Assembly: GCA_022823185.1 (NCBI GenBank)
Contig: JAJDXQ010000007.1
Location: 1 to 44,210, forward strand
Direction of reading: 5' to 3'
Length of the DNA stretch: 44,210 nucleotides
Source of the DNA: Caldilineaceae bacterium
GTDB taxonomy: Bacteria; Chloroflexota; Anaerolineae; Caldilineales; Caldilineaceae
The position numbers were made by a program, and so were the translations under genes. Under the pieces are notes generated by a model. It was given only the letters and a program-made list of their open reading frames with translations, was not told the DNA's origin and searched no databases. Positions 16,630-24,858 of the stretch are shown piece by piece (the first letter of the stretch is position 1; every line of letters starts with the position of its first letter).

Positions 16630-18003
16630 ATGTCCTTTGAAAGACTGCAGGGTGAGCAAGCGATCAGCCGACGCGGGTTGCTCAAAGCGGCGGCGGCGGT
16701 TGGCGGCACGGCGGCGCTGGCTGCGTGCGCGCCGGTGGCGGCTCCGGAGGCTGGCGGAGAGGGCGCCATGGCCGATGAGCCGGTCGAGCTGGAGATTTCG
16801 ATTCTGGCCGGAGCGCCTGTCGAGCCGGTCAATGAGCTGATCAAGGCGTCGTTCAACGAGAAGCACCCGGACGTTACGGTCACGTTCAACATGGTTTCCG
16901 GCGACCTGGCGGAGGTGTATTACACGGCAGCGGCGGCGGGCACGCTCTCCGACGTCTTCTTCAGCGCGGATCTGTTTGTGGTTCCTTTTGCAAACAACAA
17001 CGTTACGCTGGATTTGACGCCGTATACGGAAGGGGATCCTGACGTCGACATAGACGATGTATTCCCCAATATGCTGGGTCTCGGTGTTTTCGACGGCAAG
17101 ATCCAGATGTTGCCCTCTGCGCTGGATGTGGTGACGATGTATTACAACAAGAGCCTCTTTGAGGAGGCGGGCGCGGATGAGCCGAGCGACGATTGGACGT
17201 GGGAAGATTTCATCGTCAACTGTCAGAAGATCACGGCGCTTGAGACTGAGAACGACGGCACGCCGCGGTATTGGGGTCTTTCCAACGCGACCTGGAGCTG
17301 GTGGGCGACGGTGTATCCCTGGGTGGTCGGCTACGGCGGCAAGATACTGGACATTGAGAACAACCTGTCCACCTGGTCGGACCCGAATACGGTTGCGGCG
17401 CTGACGGCCTATGCCGGGCTGTGGAACGAGCACAACGTTGCCCAGCCTTTGGGTCTTGACGTCGGGGGCAACGCTTTCATGCTTGGCCGGGCCGCGGTGT
17501 ACACGCACATTCAGAGCCTGCGGGGCCCGGTGCGCGAGGCCGCGGCTGACAAGTTTGACTGGGACGTACAGGTGATGCCGCTGATGCCGGACGGGCGGCA
17601 CCGGACGGGCATGGGCACCTGGGGCATGTCGGCGTTCGCGGGTGGAAGCAACCTGGACATGGCCTACGAATATATCAAGCAGTTGATCCGGCCGACGGTG
17701 CAGCTTGAGGCAGCCAAGGCCGAGCTGGGTGTGCCGCTGTTGAGATCGGTGGCCAGCGATCCCAGCTGGATGGAAGGGCTGCCGACGCCGCCGAGCAATC
17801 TGATGGCCTTCATCAACGGCGCTGATGACGCGATTTTGCCCGTAATCGAGCACCCGGGCGATTGCGGCAGTTTCTACGCCGGCATGGTGAGTGACAGCTA
17901 CCGGCAGGCGCTGGAGGCGGTGATCCGAGGCGAAGCGAACGCGGCGGATGCTTTCGCGGAGACGGATGCCACGATTCAGCCTTGCCTGGATCAGAACGCG
18001 TAA
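16630..18003 (+). CDS. Extracellular sugar-binding lipoprotein of the third ABC importer
   Basis: 457 residues. The N-terminus has a twin-arginine-type motif (SRRGLLKAAAAVGG), a hydrophobic segment and an LAAC lipobox, then a short Ala/Pro/Glu linker. The body has 'FNEKHPDVTVTFN' and 'MYYNKSLFEEAG', standard in family 1 sugar-binding proteins, and 'PSDDWTWEDF' as in many chitobiose/lactose-type binding proteins. AAGGAGG lies 5-11 nt before the ATG at 16630. It leads a plus-strand set with two permeases and an alpha-L-fucosidase, so a fucose-containing oligosaccharide is the likeliest ligand (inference). Confidence 0.93.
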   Translation: MSFERLQGEQAISRRGLLKAAAAVGGTAALAACAPVAAPEAGGEGAMADEPVELEISILAGAPVEPVNELIKASFNEKHPDVTVTFNMVSGDLAEVYYTAAAAGTLSDVFFSADLFVVPFANNNVTLDLTPYTEGDPDVDIDDVFPNMLGLGVFDGKIQMLPSALDVVTMYYNKSLFEEAGADEPSDDWTWEDFIVNCQKITALETENDGTPRYWGLSNATWSWWATVYPWVVGYGGKILDIENNLSTWSDPNTVAALTAYAGLWNEHNVAQPLGLDVGGNAFMLGRAAVYTHIQSLRGPVREAAADKFDWDVQVMPLMPDGRHRTGMGTWGMSAFAGGSNLDMAYEYIKQLIRPTVQLEAAKAELGVPLLRSVASDPSWMEGLPTPPSNLMAFINGADDAILPVIEHPGDCGSFYAGMVSDSYRQALEAVIRGEANAADAFAETDATIQPCLDQNA

Positions 18004-18028
18004 CGAAAGCGGTTCGCAGCGCGCAGGC

Positions 18029-18067
18029 GCTCGCGGCTGGTGGACCTGGCAGCCACCAGCCGCGAGC
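18029..18067 (+). promoter_or_regulatory. Strong hairpin after the third binding-protein gene
   Basis: A perfect 15-bp inverted repeat (18029-18043 with 18053-18067) with a 9-nt loop begins 26 nt after the stop codon and lies 108 nt before the next gene. No T-run follows. The placement repeats that of the other two importers. Confidence 0.7.
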
Positions 18068-18175
18068 AGGCGGCGCAGACTGCACATTGGTTGGCGGCGC
18101 ATCTGTTTGGCAGGCGCGCCGCATACTTGATCGGCTCCCCTCGCACAATTCAAGTTGGCAGGACGGACAGCGCTC

Positions 18176-19063
18176 ATGAACAGCCGCATGCGGGACACGG
18201 TCCAGGGTTATCTGTTTATCAGCCCGGTTGTATTGGGTCTGCTGATCTTCACGATTGGCCCGATGCTGACCTCCTTTTACATGAGCTTCACGAAGTTTCC
18301 CTTGTTGCGCGCGCCGGAGTGGATCGGTTTGCGCAATTACATCGTGATGTTCACTTCGGACAGGAACTTCTGGCAGGCATGCAAGGTCACGCTGATTTAC
18401 GCCGCAACCTCGGTGCCATTGGGCCTGGTGGGGGCGTTTATCCTGGCAATTTTATTGAATCAGCGGGTCAAGGGGATTGCTTTTTTCCGCACGAGCTTTT
18501 ATATGCCGGCCATCGTGCCGGCCATCGCCAGTCTCATATTGTGGGGATGGCTGATGAACCGGGATTACGGGCTGATCAATGCGGTTCTGGTGCGATTGGG
18601 TTTCCAGAAGTTTTCCTTTTTTGCGGAACCGGAGACGGCGCTGGCCTCGATGGTGATGATGAGTCTGTGGGGTGTGGGGGCAGGCATGATCATCTACCTG
18701 GCTGGATTGCAGGGGATACCTGAATCTTTGTATGAGGCGGGCAAGTTGGACGGAGCGAATGAGGCGCAGCTCTTTTGGAATATCACAATTCCGATGATGA
18801 CGCCGACGATCTTTTTCAACCTGGTAATGGGCCTGATTGCGGCATCCCAGACATTTATGAATGCGTTTGTGCTCACTTCGGGCGGTCCTCTTAAGTCGAC
18901 ATACTTCTATAATCTGATGCTCTATGAACGGGCGTTTAACTGGACGCAGATGGGCATGGCCTCGGCGATGGCCTGGTTTCTGCTGTTTGTGGTCCTGATT
19001 CTGACACTTCTGGTATTCCGTTCTTCCGCGCTGTGGGTATTTTACGAAGCTGAGGTCAGGTGA
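18176..19063 (+). CDS. Carbohydrate ABC transporter permease, MalF-like
   Basis: 295-residue inner-membrane permease with six hydrophobic segments. The EAA loop is 'SLYEAGKLDGANEAQLFWNI', and 'FVLTSGGPLKSTYFYNLMLYE' is typical of the MalF/UgpA group. The ATG at 18176 has AGGACGG about 12 nt upstream; an in-frame TTG at 18155 is an alternative. Its stop overlaps the next start (TGATG), so the two permeases are translationally coupled. Confidence 0.93.
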   Translation: MNSRMRDTVQGYLFISPVVLGLLIFTIGPMLTSFYMSFTKFPLLRAPEWIGLRNYIVMFTSDRNFWQACKVTLIYAATSVPLGLVGAFILAILLNQRVKGIAFFRTSFYMPAIVPAIASLILWGWLMNRDYGLINAVLVRLGFQKFSFFAEPETALASMVMMSLWGVGAGMIIYLAGLQGIPESLYEAGKLDGANEAQLFWNITIPMMTPTIFFNLVMGLIAASQTFMNAFVLTSGGPLKSTYFYNLMLYERAFNWTQMGMASAMAWFLLFVVLILTLLVFRSSALWVFYEAEVR

Positions 19064-19953
19064 TGGTCAGCGATCAGGAAGTTTACCGAGGTTTGCTGGA
19101 TTTGGACTGGCGGCGACGGCCGGGCCAGAGTTACCGCATTCTGTTCACTTATTTGATTCTGATCGTCAGCGCCGCTGTTTTCCTTTTGCCGCTCTTGTGG
19201 ATGGTTACAACGTCGCTAAAGACCCAGGCGGAGGTCTACGTTTTTCCGCCGACATTTTGGCCGGAGACCCTGCGCTGGCAAAACTTCCCGGAGGGATGGA
19301 CATACGAGAGCATGCAGTGGACTCGCTGGCTGGTAAATACACTGACGATCACATTTGCGGTGATGGCGGGGACACTGGTTTCGGCCACGTTGTGCGGGTA
19401 TGGGTTCGCGCGTATCAGCTTTCCTGGTCGTGATGTGTGGTTCGTCATGGTTCTGGCTTCGATCATGTTGCCGAGCACGGTCACATTGATCCCGCTCTTT
19501 GTTGGTTTTCATCGTGTCGGCTGGCTGGACACGTTTTTGCCATTGACGGTTCCCGCTTTCTTCGGCGGCGGCGCTTTCAACATTTTTCTGATGCGCCAGT
19601 TTTTCAAGGGAATCCCGATTGAACTGGAAGAGGCAGCGCTGATCGATGGCGCCAACCGCTTACGCATTCTGTGGCAGATTTTTGTGCCCCTGTCGCGGCC
19701 GGTCATCGCCACAATATCGGTTTTTACTTTTCAGGCGGTCTGGAATGACTATTTCGGGCCGCTGATTTTCCTGACAAGCCAGGAGAACTACACGCTCGCC
19801 CTGGGCATCACATTTTTCAAAGGGCTCTACAGTACGCAGATCCCCTACATGATGGCGATGTCATTCTTGATGGTGATTCCGATGATTTTCGTTTTCTTTT
19901 TTGCGCAGAAGTTGATGATTCGCGGGGTGATCTTGTCGGGAATCAAGACGTGA
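19063..19953 (+). CDS. Carbohydrate ABC transporter permease, MalG-like
   Basis: 296-residue permease. The first membrane segment is near residue 25, with the EAA loop 'ELEEAALIDGANRLRILWQI' and the C-terminal 'KLMIRGVILSGIKT'. The ATG at 19063 shares its A with the stop of the MalF-like gene; a GTG three bases upstream is in frame. The alpha-L-fucosidase gene follows after 95 bp. No ATPase subunit lies nearby, so a shared MsmK-like ATPase elsewhere must energise it (inference). Confidence 0.93.
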   Translation: MVSDQEVYRGLLDLDWRRRPGQSYRILFTYLILIVSAAVFLLPLLWMVTTSLKTQAEVYVFPPTFWPETLRWQNFPEGWTYESMQWTRWLVNTLTITFAVMAGTLVSATLCGYGFARISFPGRDVWFVMVLASIMLPSTVTLIPLFVGFHRVGWLDTFLPLTVPAFFGGGAFNIFLMRQFFKGIPIELEEAALIDGANRLRILWQIFVPLSRPVIATISVFTFQAVWNDYFGPLIFLTSQENYTLALGITFFKGLYSTQIPYMMAMSFLMVIPMIFVFFFAQKLMIRGVILSGIKT

Positions 19954-20048
19954 GGGCGGTGGACAGGGGGTAGGGGGCCGGCTGCCTCATGTTGGATGAC
20001 GAGGCCGCGCGCTGGAAGATGTTGGATGCCATTTTCAGGAGGAGAGCT

Positions 20049-21413
20049 GTGCCAGAGATTAAAATAGACATCCCCTCGACGTTTGCGGAACGAATTGAGC
20101 GGGTGGCCGCAGAGGAGAATGAGTCGATGGAGGACATGGCTCTGCTGCTCTTGCGGCGGGGCTATGATTTTGCGGTCACGCGTCCGGATGTGGAGCCGGA
20201 CCGGAGCCAGCGGCCCGGCGCACGCAGCGATCCGCGCCTGGATTGGTGGCGCGAGGCGAAGTTCGGGCTCTTTATCCATTGGGGGCTTTACTCGATTCCG
20301 GCCGGCGTGTGGAAGGGGCGCGAGTGGCCGGGCATCGCCGAGTGGCTTATGTACCGGGCGGAGATTCCGGTTGAGGAATATGAGCCGCTGGCGGCGCGGT
20401 TCAACCCTGTTGAATTTGACGCGGAGGCGTGGGTTGCGCTGGCGAAGCGGGCCGGGCAGAAGTACCTGGTGATCACTTCGAAACACCATGACGGCTTTTG
20501 TCTGTTCGACTCTGCGGTTACGGACTACGACATGGTCGATGCCACGCCGTTCAAGCGGGATGTTCTGAAAGAGCTTGCGGAGGCGTGCGCGGCGCAGGAT
20601 ATCAAGTTGGGATTCTATTACTCTCAGACGCAGGACTGGCATCACCCGGACGGCGACGGCAACGATTGGGATTATGATCCTGCGGAGAAGGATTTTGACG
20701 GGTATATAGAGGAATATGTGAAGCCGCACGTGCGGGAGCTTCTGACCAACTACGGGCCGATTGCCATTATCTGGTTTGATACGCCTAAGGGAATTTCGGA
20801 GCGGCAGAGCCGTTCGCTGCTGGAGCTGTGCAACGAGTTGCAGCCGGACTGCCTTGTGTGCGGCCGGTTGGGCAATGCTCTTGGGGACTATGCCACGGCG
20901 GGAGACAACCGGATACCGGAGGAGGTTCTGGACCTGGACTGGGAGACGCCGGCTACGATCAACGACAGCTGGTCGTATAAGCTAAACGATCACAATTGGA
21001 AGTCGAGCGGCGACCTGATTCGGAAGCTGGTGGACATTGTCAGCAAGGGGGGCAACTACCTTCTGAATGTAGGCCCGACCGGCGCGGGGGTGATTCCGCA
21101 GCCGAGTGTAGAGCGGCTGGAGGCGGTGGGACGCTGGCTGGAGGCGAACGGCGAGGCGATATACGGCACGGCGCCGGGTCCGATCCAGGGACGGGAGGAC
21201 CTGCGGTCGACGAGCAAGGAGGGGGTGGTCTACCTCCACATTTACGATTGGCCCGCCGACGGGCGGATACGGGTTGAAGGGGTGCAGGCGCAGACTGCGC
21301 GGCTGCTGGCGGGCGGCGAGGCGCTGGCTATCGACGGCAGCGGGGATGAGGTCGTCATCAGCGGCCCGGCCGGCGCGCGCGAGGAAGCGGTTACGGTGAT
21401 TGCGCTGCGTTAG
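20049..21413 (+). CDS. GH29 alpha-L-fucosidase with N-terminal ribbon-helix-helix-like segment
   Basis: 454 residues. A retaining exo-glycosidase releasing L-fucose. Family signatures: 'KFGLFIHWGLYSIPAG' (73-88), 'SKHHDGFCLFDS' (about 144-155) and the nucleophile Asp in 'IIWFDTP' (D244). 'GGNYLLNVGPTGAG' near 335 is also typical. No signal peptide is seen, so it should act in the cytoplasm on imported sugars. I chose GTG at 20049 because AGGAGGAG lies directly upstream; the longer frame from 19989 lacks a site. Odd feature: residues 3-40 ('IKIDIPSTFAERIERVAAEE', then 'SMEDMALLLLRRGYDF') read like a CopG-type ribbon-helix-helix before the catalytic domain begins near 61. Confidence 0.93.
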   Translation: MPEIKIDIPSTFAERIERVAAEENESMEDMALLLLRRGYDFAVTRPDVEPDRSQRPGARSDPRLDWWREAKFGLFIHWGLYSIPAGVWKGREWPGIAEWLMYRAEIPVEEYEPLAARFNPVEFDAEAWVALAKRAGQKYLVITSKHHDGFCLFDSAVTDYDMVDATPFKRDVLKELAEACAAQDIKLGFYYSQTQDWHHPDGDGNDWDYDPAEKDFDGYIEEYVKPHVRELLTNYGPIAIIWFDTPKGISERQSRSLLELCNELQPDCLVCGRLGNALGDYATAGDNRIPEEVLDLDWETPATINDSWSYKLNDHNWKSSGDLIRKLVDIVSKGGNYLLNVGPTGAGVIPQPSVERLEAVGRWLEANGEAIYGTAPGPIQGREDLRSTSKEGVVYLHIYDWPADGRIRVEGVQAQTARLLAGGEALAIDGSGDEVVISGPAGAREEAVTVIALR

Positions 21414-21465
21414 CCGGGCGCGCTGCGGACTGGGCGACGGTCAATCCGTTGGATTCGCGGACGGC

Positions 21466-22122
21466 CTATCTGGTTCCGAACTGCCTGTCACCAGCGTCCC
21501 CCAAGCCGGGCCAGATGAAGCCGGGGGGGAACCCGGCGGGGGCATCGGCGGCATTGGTCAGGCGTTCATCGACGGCTGCCACGTGGATGGAAATATCGTT
21601 GTGGGCGCCCTGCAGGGCGGCGATTCCTTCGGGCGCGGCGAGGAGCCCGACGAACTTTACGCGGGTGACGCCGCGTTGCTTTAGGATGTCGACGGCCGCG
21701 AGGGCGGAGCCTCCGGTGGCGAGCATGGGGTCGAGTATGAAGCAGGTGTGGGTGGAGAGATCTTCGGGGAGCTTATTGTAGTAGATTACCGGTTGCAGCG
21801 TTTCCTCATCGCGATAGAAGCCCAGGTGCCAGACTTCGGCTTGCGGAATGAGGCTGAGCATACCGTCTACCATGCCGAGGCCGGCGCGTAAGATTGGGAC
21901 CAGGCCGACGCGTTCGTCGAATTTGCTGCCGGAGGTCGTGGCGAGCGGTGTCTGCACTTCGACGGATTTTGTGTCCAGGTCGGCGGTGGCTTCATAGGCC
22001 AGGATCATGGACAGTTCGGCGACGATAGACCGAAACTGGCGAAAGTCTGTCGTTGTGTCGCGAAGCTGCGTTATTTTGTGTTCCACCAGTGGGTGGCCGG
22101 ATACAACCAGGTTGTCCGTCAT
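21466..22122 (-). CDS. upp: Uracil phosphoribosyltransferase
   Basis: 218 residues. Salvages uracil to UMP with PRPP in the cytoplasm. The PRPP-binding loop is '[10 protein letters not shown]' (131-140), preceded by '[17 protein letters not shown]' (71-87), and the C-terminal uracil-binding '[16 protein letters not shown]' is intact. Length is only slightly above the usual 208-210. It is convergent with the fucosidase gene (52 bp apart, no terminator seen) and follows the DksA-like gene by 53 bp on the same strand. Confidence 0.97.
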   Translation of the reverse strand: MTDNLVVSGHPLVEHKITQLRDTTTDFRQFRSIVAELSMILAYEATADLDTKSVEVQTPLATTSGSKFDERVGLVPILRAGLGMVDGMLSLIPQAEVWHLGFYRDEETLQPVIYYNKLPEDLSTHTCFILDPMLATGGSALAAVDILKQRGVTRVKFVGLLAAPEGIAALQGAHNDISIHVAAVDERLTNAADAPAGFPPGFIWPGLGDAGDRQFGTR

Positions 22123-22175
22123 TCAGGTTCCTTGCTCGGTCGTTTTAACTCGGTCGTTCTCCCGGCGGCCTGTTG

Positions 22176-22553
22176 CTACCACCGGGAGGAGGCGGCGCGG
22201 GTGATGCGGCCGCGGCGGTTAATCGCTTCAATTTCTCTCTGGCAGTCCAAGCACAGTGTTGCGTCCGGTTTAACCTCAAGGCGGGCCGGGGGGATCTGAG
22301 CGCCGCACCGTTCGCAGACGCCGTATTGGCCCAAGTCGATCACGCGCAGGGCGTGTTCAATGTCACGCTGGCGACGTTCGAGCACGACGATCAGGGCGGC
22401 GGTTTTTTCACGTTCGACGATTTCGGTATCGCCTTCGTCCAGTTCAACATCCACTTCACCTTGCATCATTGTGCGCAGGTGTTCGAGTTCCGCGTTCACC
22501 TGATCCAGGTTGGTCAGTAATCTTTTGCGATCTTTGGTTGACTTCTTGGCCAT
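22176..22553 (-). CDS. TraR/DksA-type C4 zinc-finger protein
   Basis: 125 residues. Residues 15-75 form a likely coiled coil; the C-terminal part has four Cys (80, 83, 101, 104) in CxxC...CxxC arrangement ('CERCGAQIPPARLE', 'CLDC'), the TraR/DksA zinc finger (PF01258). DksA relatives bind RNA polymerase through the secondary channel. Members of this size are often annotated only as DksA/TraR family, and the acidic tip typical of DksA is uncertain here. It has a strong promoter of its own and probably drives upp as well. Confidence 0.9.
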   Translation of the reverse strand: MAKKSTKDRKRLLTNLDQVNAELEHLRTMMQGEVDVELDEGDTEIVEREKTAALIVVLERRQRDIEHALRVIDLGQYGVCERCGAQIPPARLEVKPDATLCLDCQREIEAINRRGRITRAASSRW

Positions 22554-22613
22554 GACGGTTCCTCATCATTCGCAGAAAAGGTAGAAACAGACAGAGTAGA
22601 AAATGTGGGAAAT

Positions 22614-22642
22614 GTTATAGCAGTTTTTGCGTGTTACGTCAA
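22614..22642 (-). promoter_or_regulatory. Strong sigma-70-like promoter of the DksA-like/upp unit
   Basis: On the minus strand TTGACG (22637-22642) lies 17 bp before TATAAC (22614-22619), giving a leader of about 55 nt. It is one of the best promoter matches in the window. Confidence 0.75.
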
Positions 22643-22681
22643 GGGTTTGGCACAGAAGGCACGGGGTTGTTTTTGGGCGTG

Positions 22682-22709
22682 TTTGCTCCCATTTGCGCTC
22701 TGGTATACT
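22682..22709 (+). promoter_or_regulatory. Promoter of ruvB
   Basis: TTTGCT (22682-22687) is 16 bp before TATACT (22704-22709), placing the transcription start about 35 nt before the ruvB ATG. It is divergent from the DksA-like promoter 40 bp away. Confidence 0.58.
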
Positions 22710-22751
22710 ATTCGTAGCACAATCGTTCTTTGGTAGTGACTGGAAACGAGC

Positions 22752-23831
22752 ATGGCTGATGAACGCAGCGTGACGCGAGGCGACGGACGACCTGATTCGG
22801 GACTGAGCAGGCGGGAGATTTCGGGCGAGAGGCAGGCGGAGGATGGCGGGGTCGACTATGCCCTGCGGCCGAAAAGCCTGGACGAGATGGTCGGCCAGGA
22901 GCGGATGCGTGAGAAGATGCGCATTCTGGTGCAGGCGGCGCGTCAGCGCGGCGAGGCGCTTGATCATGTGCTCCTGTACGGCCCGCCGGGACTGGGGAAG
23001 ACAACGCTGAGCCACATTCTTGCGCACGAGATGCAGGGCAATCTCAAGCCGACTTCAGGGCCGGCGATCGAGAAGGCGGGGGATCTGGCGGCGATTCTGA
23101 CGAATCTGCGAAGCGGGGATATCCTCTTTGTCGATGAGATCCACCGATTGGGCCGTGTGGTCGAGGAGATTCTCTATCCGGCGATGGAGGATTTTGTGCT
23201 GGACATCACGGTGGGGAGCGGGCCGAGCGCGCGCAGCATTCGGTTGAAATTGCCGCGGTTTACGGTCATCGGCGCGACGACGCGATTGGCGCTGATGACG
23301 GCTCCGCTGCGCGCCCGGTTCGGCGTGGTGGAGCGTTTTGATTTTTACAGCAGGGAATCCTTGGAGACGATCATTATGCGCGGGGCGGCGATGCTGGAGA
23401 CGCCGATTGACGGCGCGGGCGCGACCGAGATTGCCCGGCGCTCTCGGGGCACGCCGCGGGTGGCGTTGCGGTTGCTGCGGCGGGTGCGCGACTACGCCCA
23501 GGTGCGGGGGGATGGGGCGATCACACTGGCCCTGGCCCAGGAAGCGCTGGCCGTGCATGAGATCGATCATTTGGGTCTGGACGATCTGGACCGGCGGGTG
23601 GTGGATGCAATCGTGAGCAAGTTCAGCGGAGGGCCCGTGGGGCTGGGTACGCTGGCGGCGAGCATCAGTGAAGAGGATGACACGATCATGGATGTGGTGG
23701 AGCCCTATCTTCTTCAGTTGGGGTTTCTGGACCGTACGCCGCGGGGCCGCGTGGCCACGAAGGCGGCATACGAACACATTGGCGCGGCCTATCCGGAGTC
23801 TCCGGGGCAGCGGAGTCTGTTTGAGGAGTGA
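22752..23831 (+). CDS. ruvB: Holliday junction branch migration ATPase RuvB
   Basis: 359 residues. Hexameric AAA+ motor that, with RuvA, drives Holliday-junction branch migration in recombinational repair. Walker A is GPPGLGKTT (77-85), Walker B is [10 protein letters not shown] (124-133), and the RuvB-specific sensor region '[18 protein letters not shown]' follows. The C-terminal winged-helix domain ends '[13 protein letters not shown]'. The first ~33 residues are a variable charged extension. Neither ruvA nor ruvC is adjacent. Confidence 0.98.
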   Translation: MADERSVTRGDGRPDSGLSRREISGERQAEDGGVDYALRPKSLDEMVGQERMREKMRILVQAARQRGEALDHVLLYGPPGLGKTTLSHILAHEMQGNLKPTSGPAIEKAGDLAAILTNLRSGDILFVDEIHRLGRVVEEILYPAMEDFVLDITVGSGPSARSIRLKLPRFTVIGATTRLALMTAPLRARFGVVERFDFYSRESLETIIMRGAAMLETPIDGAGATEIARRSRGTPRVALRLLRRVRDYAQVRGDGAITLALAQEALAVHEIDHLGLDDLDRRVVDAIVSKFSGGPVGLGTLAASISEEDDTIMDVVEPYLLQLGFLDRTPRGRVATKAAYEHIGAAYPESPGQRSLFEE

Positions 23832-24171
23832 GGGGAGTTGGCGGCGGAGAGCAGTGGTCAGTGGCGGGGCGGGGAGGCGTCGCGGGGCGGGGCGCGTTTT
23901 TGCGGGGGCGTTGCGGAGGGTGTCCCCCCGCAGAACGGAAGCCGCTTGCGGTTGAGAGGCCCAGATGAGAAGAGGGGAGAGAAATACAGATTAACGCGGG
24001 GAGCAGTCATGATTGGAGCGCGTTTCGGGCTGTCGCTGAGGAATTCCACTGAATCCTGCCTCCCGTTTCTCTTGGCAACGCCAAATCCGGACTGCTCCCG
24101 ACGTGACTGTTCATATGGGAGCGGTTGACGGCCGGCCAAATGCTGTTCAGTTCTGTTACAAGTCAGGCGGG
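23832..24171. other. 340-bp GC-rich convergent gap with hairpins
   Basis: No gene is seen between ruvB (plus) and the next minus-strand gene. At 23869-23892 there are four G4 runs able to form a quadruplex. An 8-bp hairpin lies at 23901-23932 (TGCGGGGG with its complement), preceded by five T, so it is not a plus-strand terminator. A branched fold is listed separately at 23999-24099. Confidence 0.6.
23999..24099. other. Candidate branched structured RNA or mobile-element remnant
   Basis: A perfect 10-bp closing stem (23999-24008 with 24090-24099) encloses three smaller hairpins: AGCG/CGCT (24017-24037), AGGA(A)TT/AATCCT (24039-24057) and TTGGC-AAC-GCCAA (24072-24084). It lies between the 3' ends of convergent genes, so it is not a leader element. 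No promoter or known RNA family is recognised. Confidence 0.3.
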
Positions 24172-24858
24172 TCAGGGCTGGATCGTGTTGTAGAGGCGCT
24201 GGATGTTCTGGTTGTGGGCGGCGATGGAGGCGGGCGTACGGCGGTTTTCAGGCAGGAGAGATTCGGTTATCTCTTCAGACCGGTTCCAGAAGTCGTCTTG
24301 CGCGACTGCTTGGGACAGTGTGCGCCGGAGCCCGTGAAAGTAGCCTACGTCGGCGGCAAGCCGGCCCATGACCTCTACCTTGTCGGATGAGACGGACCCG
24401 GTGTGGGGGACGTAGAGTTGGAGGCGGCGCCCCTTCACCAGACGGGCCAGAAGGCGCAGGCTGTCAATCTCATCCTCGCCATCCGAGCCTTCGCCTAGTT
24501 CCGGCAGCGTCAGATCGCTGCCGAAGGCGCCCCCGCAGAGAATCCCCATCGCTGGAAAGTAGACCAGATTGGCGTGCTGCTGGGAGTAGATATCCAGCAG
24601 GTGCTGGCCGACGGTGATGTGCGCGACGCCGCCAGGCTGGGTCTGAACGAGCGGCAGTCCGACATCGCTGCCTGCGCGCGTGAAGAGGGCGGCGGTATCT
24701 TCAGCGACGTCGAAGCGCGTCCTGACATCTGGGGGCGGGTCGATGATCAGCAGTCTGTCGGGGAAGCCGAGAAGGCGCGCCAAGACGAAGATTGAGTGGG
24801 ACGGGGGATCGCCTTCGCTATAGAGTTCGAGTTGGTCGTAGAGTTGGGAGATTTTCAT
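24172..24858 (-). CDS. Uncharacterised protein resembling a degenerate metallo-beta-lactamase fold
   Basis: 228 residues, no function recognised. 'RLLIIDPPPDVR' near 35-46 and 'HITVGQHLLDIYSQQHANLVYFP' followed by 'GILCGGAFGSD' (about 80-115) recall the beta-strand pattern around the GH and GD motifs of metallo-beta-lactamase-fold proteins. The HxHxDH zinc motif is absent, so it is probably not a standard hydrolase. The C-terminal third is helical and charged. It overlaps the upstream nucleoside phosphorylase gene by 4 bp, so the two proteins are likely co-produced and may act together. Confidence 0.6.
   Translation of the reverse strand: MKISQLYDQLELYSEGDPPSHSIFVLARLLGFPDRLLIIDPPPDVRTRFDVAEDTAALFTRAGSDVGLPLVQTQPGGVAHITVGQHLLDIYSQQHANLVYFPAMGILCGGAFGSDLTLPELGEGSDGEDEIDSLRLLARLVKGRRLQLYVPHTGSVSSDKVEVMGRLAADVGYFHGLRRTLSQAVAQDDFWNRSEEITESLLPENRRTPASIAAHNQNIQRLYNTIQP

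Noticed and set aside
16318..18198. Very long minus-strand open frame opposite the third binding protein
   Set aside because: Arg/His-rich composition typical of antisense frames; the plus-strand protein is clearly real.
22123..22200. Imperfect CCCGGCGG/CCACCGGG hairpin between the DksA-like gene and upp as a terminator
   Set aside because: It lies partly in coding sequence, has a mismatch and no T-run, and the two genes appear co-transcribed.
23901..23932. 8-bp hairpin after ruvB as a terminator
   Set aside because: The T-run precedes the hairpin on the plus strand and no T-run follows on either strand.
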